From Prevotella sp. (GTDB lineage: Bacteria; Bacteroidota; Bacteroidia; Bacteroidales; Bacteroidaceae), in assembly GCA_016291495.1 (NCBI GenBank), contig JAEEXI010000014.1, positions 1-64,000 on the forward strand: DNA of 64,000 nucleotides, read 5' to 3'. A program made the translations under genes and the position numbers. The first letter of the stretch is position 1. Each line of letters opens with the position of its first letter. Below, piece by piece: positions 57,614 to 64,000 of this stretch. The notes under the pieces are model-generated. The model ran no database searches. It worked only from the letters and a program-made list of their open reading frames with translations, and was not told where the DNA came from.

Positions 57614-58434
57614 TCCGTTACCCGTATGGTTAGTGTCTGGGCATTGAACAGAATGCCTTTATGTTCTATGAATCGGCTTAACGCCCCTTCTGCAGCAAGT
57701 TGTCGTGGACTGCCCACATTCAGTTTTCCCGGCTCCATCAGCCAGATACAGTCTGCCAACTGCAACGACAGTTCCACGTCATGCGTAGAAAGGAATATGG
57801 TCTTCTTCTGCTGCTGCGCCAATCGGTGAAGCAGTTGCATCATCTCCACCTTACTGGGGAAATCAAGGAACGCAGTAGGCTCGTCGAGATAGATGATGGG
57901 CGTCTGTTGAGCCAAAGCCTTGGCAATCATCACCTTCTGTCGTTCACCATCACTGAGCGTATGGATGAATCTGCCCTTCAGCGACTCAATGCCCACCAAG
58001 GCAATGGCCTCGTCCACAATACGGTGGTCTTCAGCATCAAGGCTGCCCCAGAATCCCGTATAGGGCGACCGCCCCATGCCCACCAGTTCTTCGATGGTCA
58101 TATTACGCACATCAGGCTTTTCCGTTAGGACAACACCAATCAGCCGACTGAGTTGCTTGTCAGTATATTGGGTAATGGCCTTTGGCTGCATTCCCGAGCT
58201 TTGCTCGCCTACCCGTAGCCTTTGACCATTAAGCATTTCAATAATCCCTCCAAGGGCAGGCTGGAAGGCAGAGAGTGTGCGTAGCAGTGTTGATTTACCA
58301 ATGCCGTTACGCCCCAGCAAACAAGTCAGTTCACCGCTATGGATAGCAGCATTCAGGTGTTCAGCTACCACTGTCACCTGCTTTTTCGTCTGATAGCCAA
58401 TTGACAGGTCAGTAAGTCTTACCGTTTCTTCCAT
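57610..58434 (-). CDS. ABC transporter ATP-binding protein (FecE/BtuD type)
   Basis: A 274-residue cytoplasmic ATPase. Walker A is GRNGIGKSTLLRTL, the signature is LSDGERQKVMIAKAL, Walker B is IIYLDEPTAFLDF, and the switch His lies in LSTHDVE. Its similarity is to iron-siderophore, hemin or vitamin B12 uptake ATPases. The partner permease and binding protein are not next to it, so it must pair with products encoded elsewhere. It is the first gene of a two-gene operon with the CobD-like gene. The start at 58434 (MEETVRL) is chosen because an upstream in-frame ATG at 58473 lies before the -7 element. Confidence 0.88.
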   Translation of the reverse strand: MEETVRLTDLSIGYQTKKQVTVVAEHLNAAIHSGELTCLLGRNGIGKSTLLRTLSAFQPALGGIIEMLNGQRLRVGEQSSGMQPKAITQYTDKQLSRLIGVVLTEKPDVRNMTIEELVGMGRSPYTGFWGSLDAEDHRIVDEAIALVGIESLKGRFIHTLSDGERQKVMIAKALAQQTPIIYLDEPTAFLDFPSKVEMMQLLHRLAQQQKKTIFLSTHDVELSLQLADCIWLMEPGKLNVGSPRQLAAEGALSRFIEHKGILFNAQTLTIRVTE

Positions 58435-58450
58435 GTGATTAAAGACCTTG

Positions 58451-58458
58451 CAAAGATA
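58451..58458 (-). promoter_or_regulatory. -7 element TATCTTTG for the ABC-CobD operon
   Basis: It lies on the minus strand, 16 bases before the ATG at 58434. Confidence 0.7.
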
Positions 58459-58460
58459 AA

Positions 58461-58500
58461 AAATAATTATCAATTATCAATGATTAAAAGTCAATTATTT
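58461..58500. repeat. Inverted repeat with degenerate heptamers after the helicase gene
   Basis: AAATAATT (58461-58468) and AATTATTT (58493-58500) are perfect inverted arms around degenerate heptamers (ATTATCA twice, then ATGATTA and AAAGTCA). The 3' arm overlaps the helicase stop codon. It is an AT-rich hairpin, possibly a weak terminator. Confidence 0.45.
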
Positions 58501-61500
58501 TGTATAGCGACGGATAAGCTCGGCAAAAAGCGGATTTTGGGAAAGAACTTCCTCATTGCCAGTCATCAATAGCTGTTTACGGGCTCTGGTCATTACGACA
58601 TTCAGTTTCCGGTCGATGACACGACCGCCTTCCTCAAAACAATTTGCCGTAAGGAAATCGAGCTGATATGGATGCTGGATGGTGAAAGTGTAGATGATGA
58701 CATCACGCTGTGACCCTTGATAACGCTCGACAGTATCGATAGAGATATCCATCAAGGTAGGAATACCTAGAGCTTCTATCTCACGGCGTATCATGGCTAT
58801 CTGGTTGCGATAGGGGACAATGACGCCAACAGTACGATGGATATCAAAATGTTCGCCATATTGGCGGTAGATGCGGCGCAAGAGGTCTGCCACAAGGTGG
58901 GCTTCTTGGGGATTGACTTTATCGGAGGAAAGGTTGCGGGACTTAGTGCCACTAGGAAAGAAGATGACGCGGTACAGTTTGAGCAGGTCGTCCAAAGCAT
59001 CCATTGAGGGCATTGGATAATCCAGTTGCTGCTCTTCCTGATGCGGACAAGGCACGGGCAGCAGTTGCTCTTGGATGTAGAACATCTCGTTGGGAAAGGC
59101 GGCGACATCGGGATGCATCCGCCCCTGACGCTGTAAGATGGCTGTGAAGACTGTGCGTCCTGCTTCTCTTTCAATACGCAGCAGACGCTCGAACAAAGAC
59201 AGTCTGCAAGCAGACAAGCGGGGCACATCATCAGGTTGTTGAATAACGGCGGGCAGTTGTTTGTGGTCACCAATCAATATGAAACGGTTTATCTGTGGTG
59301 AGGCAAGAATCCCGATGATGTTAGGGTCCAGAATCTGTGAAGCCTCATCAACGATACATAGCGAGAAGTGTTTCAGTTGGAAGAGATTGGGGCGTGAGAG
59401 AATGGTGGAAGTAGTACAAACCACAACTTTCGCATCAACAATTCGTTGACGTACCTCGTCAAGACGAGGTCGTTCTCCCATCACCTTATCCAACAGATGG
59501 TCGGCAAAACGGGGGTCGCATGAGGTCTCACTCCCTTGTCGGAGGTAATCGATTCCCGCATCTGTCAGCATCGCACAGATCTCATCCACGGCGCGGTTTG
59601 TGTAGGCCATGAGTAAGATGGAAGAGGGTCGATAGTTGGTGGAAGGTACGAGCTCTTCCTCTACGAGGAATTTCAGTGCCATAGAGGTCTTGCCTGTACC
59701 AGGAGGACCTTGAAGGATGAAATAATCCCGTGCCTGTTTGGCCTTGAGCAAGACTTCATCATAATATGGATGATAGGAATGCGATAGTAGGAGTGTCTCG
59801 TCACGACGGGGCTCCCTTTCGCCTAAGAGTAACGCACGACGTTCTTGGGAAGCCATACAGAATGCTTGTAAGGAGCGAATGGCAGAAGTGGTTCCACGAT
59901 CGGAAAACGAGGGTTCGATGGCATACGTGCTGTCTTCGAAGATATCCCGATTCTGTTGTCCGTCATTCAGTCGTATCGTCACTTCATAATCACTCAATTG
60001 TTCAATGACACCTTTATATAATATTGCGGCACAAATCTTAGGTTCTCCCTCATAGGCATAGACACACACCATGTCGTTACGACGGAAATTAGGCAGGAAG
60101 TTGTCACCTATGTCAGGAATCGAGAATGTCAGGCGGTCGAAGCCGCTATAGGTAGATGACGCCTCCTTGTGCAAGAGACGTAACCCATAGAAGATGCTGC
60201 CCGTATCACGTTTCTCTGTCAGTGGCATGTTCCACAAGTTGGCCCCAGCACCACCCTGTCCCTCCTGTGTACCAACCTTCTTTGCCAGTTGTTCGCGATA
60301 GACGAAGGAAAGCATTCGCTCCACATAGTCCTGTTCTGTGGCCGAAAGTGTCTTTAGTTCTTCAACTTGAGGTATAATACTTCCAACTCCCTCCTGTGCC
60401 ATCTTGAACTCCTGCGCCACAATCTGATTACGCAGGTGGATGGCCTCATGGAAGAGTTTTTGATAGTAGTTGACCACCAGCAGTCCCTGTTTGGCAGGAT
60501 AGCGCGAATAGAGCAGGCGGATATCTACTTTGTCGGCAGGGAGATGAAAGTTATAACGCAAAACACCATAGTAGAGCAACAGCTGCACATAATGGGCCTC
60601 GGCATAGAGATGTGATGCTTGTGTAGTAAGGTCAGAGGGATGTTCTAGACTCCAGTTCTTTCCAGATTTCTGCTCCACCAGTAGATGCTTGTCGCTGGTC
60701 ATCAGGTCGACACGTCCCTGCAGTCCTAAGTTCTCACAGATGAAGGACGGCTCTAAAAGAGGAGTGTGGAGGGTGAGGCACTTTACTGCCTCCTTGATAT
60801 TCGCCATTTGCCGATAGGCGTCCTCCTTGAACTGCTGGGGATTGAATGTCGGACAAGTACAGAACTGCAAGACCTGTTCACAAAACGAGTGACGGATGGT
60901 GTCGTTAACATGAAAGTCTGTTTGGTTGATAATATCGTCCAAGGCTGCCCCAGCGAAGTTACCCAACAGAATCGGCTGTGTATTGGCTTGCGGTTTGAAA
61001 CGTCCTAAGGTATAGGTGATAGGACGATGCTCTTTGTCAGAGAAGCAGGCGGCAAGGGAAGAGATATCTAAAAGGAAATCTGGCTCTACTACGATGAGCT
61101 TGGGTTGGATGGTCTGTCCCTCCCGATGACAGTTCAGCAAGTTGAGTTGCATACCCTCTGTCAACAATGGACGTAGTGTCTCATCGTCTGTCTTGATACA
61201 CACACTCCCCTCATCCGTCGTCGCATAGATATATTCGTCGTCCCAATAGGATACTACACAGCGCACATAACGCTGGTTGATCTGTAAGGTAAGGTTGGTA
61301 GGACGCCCCATCGTGGGAATACGTGTCACCAACTCATGGGGGATATCCTCCGAGAAGACGGCAGAGATAAAAATGGCTAAAGCACGAACATCATAGCGGA
61401 GATCATCACGGGTCAACACGCTGTCTTTCCTGTTGGAATGCCGCCGCATCGTCTGAATGGCAATGCGGTCTGCCACCCCAATACCGGCCTCCTTACAGAG

Positions 61501-61662
61501 ATAATCCGTCTGTGCCATCAAATTGCCAAACCCTTTTCCACTGCCCTTCAGAGCCTCCGCACAAGCAAGTACCAATGTTTCATGCATATAGCGCAGCACA
61601 GCAGCCGAAGGCACTGCTGTCACTATCTCCACACAGCGGTCATATAGTTCCGTGACTTTCAT
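58495..61662 (-). CDS. Dna2-like nuclease-helicase (PD-(D/E)XK plus superfamily 1 helicase)
   Basis: A 1055-residue cytoplasmic protein. The N-terminal region of about 300 residues is of unclear fold. A PD-(D/E)XK-type nuclease core follows near residues 320-345 (LGLQGRVDLM, then LLVEQKSGK). The C-terminal half is a superfamily 1 helicase of the Dna2/Upf1 type: Walker A GPPGTGKTSMALKFL near 650, Walker B IVDEASQILDP near 775, and motif V/VI segments DTVERYQGSQRDVIIYT and NVVMTRARKQLLMTG. It probably processes branched DNA ends. The start is ATG 61662: the earlier TTG at 61671 lies in the -7 element. Confidence 0.85.
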   Translation of the reverse strand: MKVTELYDRCVEIVTAVPSAAVLRYMHETLVLACAEALKGSGKGFGNLMAQTDYLCKEAGIGVADRIAIQTMRRHSNRKDSVLTRDDLRYDVRALAIFISAVFSEDIPHELVTRIPTMGRPTNLTLQINQRYVRCVVSYWDDEYIYATTDEGSVCIKTDDETLRPLLTEGMQLNLLNCHREGQTIQPKLIVVEPDFLLDISSLAACFSDKEHRPITYTLGRFKPQANTQPILLGNFAGAALDDIINQTDFHVNDTIRHSFCEQVLQFCTCPTFNPQQFKEDAYRQMANIKEAVKCLTLHTPLLEPSFICENLGLQGRVDLMTSDKHLLVEQKSGKNWSLEHPSDLTTQASHLYAEAHYVQLLLYYGVLRYNFHLPADKVDIRLLYSRYPAKQGLLVVNYYQKLFHEAIHLRNQIVAQEFKMAQEGVGSIIPQVEELKTLSATEQDYVERMLSFVYREQLAKKVGTQEGQGGAGANLWNMPLTEKRDTGSIFYGLRLLHKEASSTYSGFDRLTFSIPDIGDNFLPNFRRNDMVCVYAYEGEPKICAAILYKGVIEQLSDYEVTIRLNDGQQNRDIFEDSTYAIEPSFSDRGTTSAIRSLQAFCMASQERRALLLGEREPRRDETLLLSHSYHPYYDEVLLKAKQARDYFILQGPPGTGKTSMALKFLVEEELVPSTNYRPSSILLMAYTNRAVDEICAMLTDAGIDYLRQGSETSCDPRFADHLLDKVMGERPRLDEVRQRIVDAKVVVCTTSTILSRPNLFQLKHFSLCIVDEASQILDPNIIGILASPQINRFILIGDHKQLPAVIQQPDDVPRLSACRLSLFERLLRIEREAGRTVFTAILQRQGRMHPDVAAFPNEMFYIQEQLLPVPCPHQEEQQLDYPMPSMDALDDLLKLYRVIFFPSGTKSRNLSSDKVNPQEAHLVADLLRRIYRQYGEHFDIHRTVGVIVPYRNQIAMIRREIEALGIPTLMDISIDTVERYQGSQRDVIIYTFTIQHPYQLDFLTANCFEEGGRVIDRKLNVVMTRARKQLLMTGNEEVLSQNPLFAELIRRYTK

Positions 61663-61668
61663 TGATGG

Positions 61669-61676
61669 CAAAGTTA
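61669..61676 (-). promoter_or_regulatory. -7 element TAACTTTG, leaderless spacing
   Basis: Six bases separate the element from the ATG at 61662 on the minus strand. Confidence 0.65.
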
Positions 61677-61708
61677 CGAAATAATGATGAATTAGAAAAG
61701 TTTTTAAA

Positions 61709-62899
61709 CTATTCTTTTCCGATAATCACCGTAGGTGTATCGTGATAACGGCCAACGACTATCAGACAAATTTGAGTAATGAAGCGATAGAGTCCTGAGA
61801 GCGTGGTCACTACCAATTCGTAGCTTCTGCCTATTTCCAGTTGGTCGATGGTGAGCAGATTGTTATAATCCTTTGTGTCTTTGGGCTTGAACTCATAGAA
61901 CACACTGTCGGGTATCAGCACCGTCTGAGGGTCGTCAAGGTTGAGTGCCGCAGTGAATGTTCCTTCTGCCGTGCTAATGCCTGTGAAGACGAAATGGACG
62001 TCGTTGCCGCAGTAGGTGCGTAGCAGTTCGAAACTGGCTCCCAGACGATCGACGTTATACACCATTACACAGTGCAGGCGAGGCCATAGGCGTGTTACAA
62101 GCTGCGTACCAATATGGTGCTCTTCCATGATTTCACGAATCATGTTTGCCCTTTCTGCATCTGGCTGAATATAAGGAATCCCCTGTTCAATGTCTTCGGC
62201 AAGTTTGGGCCAGTGTTTCTCTATGTAGCGCAGCAGTTCTACCATATAGTCATGATGGTCGCAGATGGCCAGCGAGATATGATTCTGCTTAAGGGCAAAG
62301 AGTGCCTGAAGATAGAGGATGTCATCCCTATCTGGCGAGTTAGCCACATCAATGGGTATAACATAGATTTGGTCGTTGTCAATATCTCGTTTAACCAACA
62401 GTCTTCCCAGCATATTCCCAATGGTTATTCCAGATTTCAGACGCTCTACACTGTTATCCACTAGGTTCAGCGTCATCCCGTCCGTCAGATAGCCGTGATG
62501 GGCGGCCACGAAAAAACTGTTGCATAAACTGTAGTCATAACTCGTCTGCATGCCCCATCTGGACTGTGGCAGTTTCTTATACCCCGACAAGTATGAGAGA
62601 TGTTCTGTCAAGTAGGCTGTCAGGATGTTCCTTTCACCATTGGTGATACGTTCGATATAGGGCGAATAGTCATCATAGGTCGTTAGAGGAACATAGCGTC
62701 TGAAATCATCCAGACTTCGAATGGAACTAAAGCCATGCAGATGTCCATACACAGTCTGGGCATTCTCACGAATCAGTCTCATCAGGAACTCTTCCTGACT
62801 TCGCATGGGGTCATACGTGATTTCCTCCAGTCTGTTCCTTACTCTCAGACCATCTGCCCATCGTGCCTCATTGACTATCTTGATTACTTTTTTGTCCAT
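61709..62899 (-). CDS. Truncated, degenerate GH3-family acyl-adenylase homologue
   Basis: A 396-residue protein of the GH3 (auxin-responsive promoter) superfamily, whose plant members adenylate acids and join them to amino acids. Recognised segments are LDDFRRYVPLTTYDDYSPYIERITNGE and the late GTFTAALNLDDPQTVLIPDSVFYEF with ELVVTTLSGLYRF. Two things are wrong for an enzyme. The nucleotide motif, normally SSGTT-x-x-K, is LSGYKKLPQS. The protein also stops soon after SGLYRF, about 100 residues short of usual, with no C-terminal subdomain. It is probably not a normal adenylase. It is co-transcribed with the S66 homologue upstream, 15 bases away. Confidence 0.72.
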   Translation of the reverse strand: MDKKVIKIVNEARWADGLRVRNRLEEITYDPMRSQEEFLMRLIRENAQTVYGHLHGFSSIRSLDDFRRYVPLTTYDDYSPYIERITNGERNILTAYLTEHLSYLSGYKKLPQSRWGMQTSYDYSLCNSFFVAAHHGYLTDGMTLNLVDNSVERLKSGITIGNMLGRLLVKRDIDNDQIYVIPIDVANSPDRDDILYLQALFALKQNHISLAICDHHDYMVELLRYIEKHWPKLAEDIEQGIPYIQPDAERANMIREIMEEHHIGTQLVTRLWPRLHCVMVYNVDRLGASFELLRTYCGNDVHFVFTGISTAEGTFTAALNLDDPQTVLIPDSVFYEFKPKDTKDYNNLLTIDQLEIGRSYELVVTTLSGLYRFITQICLIVVGRYHDTPTVIIGKE

Positions 62900-62914
62900 C
62901 CGTGCTACAGATAT

Positions 62915-63880
62915 TTATTTTATCAGTTGTTGTTCTTCCTCTATACAATATGTTTCCTGAGCACCTTCGATATTGAAAGTCAGGACAGCCTTCTCTTTCG
63001 TCACGTCAAGTGAGCAAGGGGCTCCCTCTATCAATGGCAGGCAGCTATTGCTACCTACAGGGAAACCGCAGCAAACGGGAATATCCAAGTCGTGCAAATG
63101 AGCTATCAGCATCTGTTCGACACTGCCATACTGGAGATCAAACTTAATAGAGCAGAACGAACCGAAGATAATGCCCTTTACCCGTTCGAAGTCCAATTGC
63201 AGGCGCAGCAGATAGAACAACCGGTCTATGCTGTGTAAGGTTTCCTCGACCTCTTCAATAAAGAGAATGATGTCCTGGTCAGGAGAGAGATGAAACTTAC
63301 TGCCTACCATGGGTGAATAACTGGAAAGATTACCTCCTATAAGTATGCCCTCTGCATGACCGCAACGATTATGGGTATTACCAGGTATATTATATTGTGG
63401 CAGTGTGCCAAAGAGTATTTTGCGGGTGATGGTATTGGGCAGTTCCTGTCCACCCATAATCTGGTATGCCATCGGTCCGTAAATACCCATCAAGCCATTG
63501 GCAACTGCCGCATTGAGTAATACCGTAATATCACCATGTCCTATCAGCCATTTGGGATGCTGCTGATAGCACGCCAGAGGGATGCGGTTCAACAGATGGA
63601 TAGAGCCATAGCCGCCCCGTGAACAGAATATTGCCTTGATACTCTCGTCGTTGAAAGCCCACATGAGATCTGACGCACGTTCATCTGCCGTTCCTGCATA
63701 GGCATCTACGTTCAGACTATTGGTGTGTGGACCTATAACGGGCTGCAATCCCCATCCTCTGATGATCTCCGCAGCCTGCAATATCGCTTCTTCCGCCACC
63801 CAATAAGCAGGAGAAACAAGAGCGACCTTGTCTCCTGCCTTTAAAAACGGTGGCTGACCAATCTCTTTACCTTGTATCAT
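62915..63880 (-). CDS. S66 LD-carboxypeptidase homologue without catalytic Ser and His
   Basis: A 321-residue cytoplasmic protein of the LdcA/MccF family, which normally trims D-Ala from muropeptide tetrapeptides (LdcA) or cleaves microcin C-type adenylates (MccF). The fold is clear: GDKVALVSPAY, FCSRGGYGSIHLLNRI, GGNLSSYSPMVGS and FIEEVEE. The nucleophile motif, normally GFSDIT, is GHGDIT with Gly116. The motif with the catalytic His, normally GFPxGH, is GFPVGS with Ser277. The Glu pair at 209/210 is retained. It is therefore most likely a pseudoenzyme. It is the first gene of a two-gene operon with the GH3 homologue. Confidence 0.82.
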   Translation of the reverse strand: MIQGKEIGQPPFLKAGDKVALVSPAYWVAEEAILQAAEIIRGWGLQPVIGPHTNSLNVDAYAGTADERASDLMWAFNDESIKAIFCSRGGYGSIHLLNRIPLACYQQHPKWLIGHGDITVLLNAAVANGLMGIYGPMAYQIMGGQELPNTITRKILFGTLPQYNIPGNTHNRCGHAEGILIGGNLSSYSPMVGSKFHLSPDQDIILFIEEVEETLHSIDRLFYLLRLQLDFERVKGIIFGSFCSIKFDLQYGSVEQMLIAHLHDLDIPVCCGFPVGSNSCLPLIEGAPCSLDVTKEKAVLTFNIEGAQETYCIEEEQQLIK

Positions 63881-63940
63881 ATTATTAACCTACTTATCTT
63901 ATATCTTTTCAAAATGTATCGTCTAGATTCTTTTAAGTTG

Positions 63941-63948
63941 CAAAGATA
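63941..63948 (-). promoter_or_regulatory. -7 element TATCTTTG for the S66-GH3 operon
   Basis: It lies on the minus strand, 60 bases before the ATG at 63880. The remaining 50 bases to the window end include a run of nine G; no further gene is seen. Confidence 0.6.
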
Positions 63949-64000
63949 GTTGTTTTCTGATAAAAAACTGCTGTGTTGGGACAGTTTAGGGGGGGGTAAA

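Noticed and set aside
58495..61662. Nuclease-helicase as part of a defence island
   Set aside because: Neighbours are metabolic genes, with no methyltransferase, toxin, integrase or other defence gene on either side.

Overview
The window looks like chromosome of a Prevotella-type (Bacteroidales) bacterium. Nearly every transcription unit is preceded by the Bacteroidota -7 element TAnnTTTG, most often TATCTTTG or TACCTTTG. Shine-Dalgarno sequences are rare. The gene content fits too: GH10/GH43 xylan genes, a TIGR04133-like radical SAM gene, a dockerin-bearing surface protein, tandem FKBP-type lipoproteins, DUF4294 and DUF3237. I find no rRNA, tRNA, CRISPR array, integrase, transposase or phage gene. 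It reads as core chromosome with accessory islands.

Layout. 1-5.2 kb: fumarate reductase iron-sulfur subunit, a cytidylate-kinase-like protein, an AraC-type regulator, Bcp peroxiredoxin, a DMT exporter, and an ECF sigma factor with a four-helix membrane protein. 5.2-12 kb: the first copy of a phased repeat element, an MG2/plug-like secreted protein, a MurQ-uracil-DNA-glycosylase fusion, an Na+/alanine symporter and a second DMT exporter. 12-18.3 kb: DUF3237, a lipoprotein, a VanX-like dipeptidase with guanine deaminase, dapB, lepB, a signal peptidase homologue without its catalytic dyad, and WbqC. 18.4-24.4 kb: a xylan-oligosaccharide cluster (GPH symporter, acetylesterase, GH10, GH43). 24.6-31 kb: TrhA, a CoA-transferase, PI-PLC, cysS and a papain-like protease. 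31-38 kb: the second copy of the phased repeat, a dockerin surface protein, a U32 protein, SufE and two tandem histidine phosphatases. 38-46.7 kb: rpoN, a PAP2-like protein, purE, ispG, a sirtuin, xpt with a xanthine permease, then the radical SAM gene. 46.7-53 kb: a small coiled-coil lipoprotein, three FKBP paralogues, Lrp, a C26-M19 fusion, ybeY and DUF4294. 53-64 kb: an M28 peptidase-coaD-ruvB operon, a CE2-like esterase, CobD with an ABC ATPase, a large nuclease-helicase, and a GH3/S66 pair that both look catalytically decayed.

How the genes work together. In the xylan cluster the GH10 enzyme is exported, the GH43 enzyme has no signal peptide, and a symporter would bring oligosaccharides in. 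The promoters of the symporter and of GH10 share a 35-bp element with identical internal spacing, 27 bp upstream of the -7 box in both cases. Peptidoglycan turnover recurs (MurQ, VanX-like, S66 homologue, M19 dipeptidase, alanine symporter). The purine genes xpt and permease run directly into the radical SAM gene, whose neighbour encodes a plausible lipoprotein substrate.

Most unusual signals: (1) a two-copy intergenic element built of exact 21-bp and 11-bp periods; (2) the shared xylan promoter element; (3) the radical SAM/lipoprotein pair; (4) heptamer tandem arrays at many loci, several read in frame inside housekeeping genes; (5) pseudoenzymes of the S26 and S66 families; (6) the MurQ-UDG fusion, which starts directly after a 60-bp remnant of a bcp 3' end.
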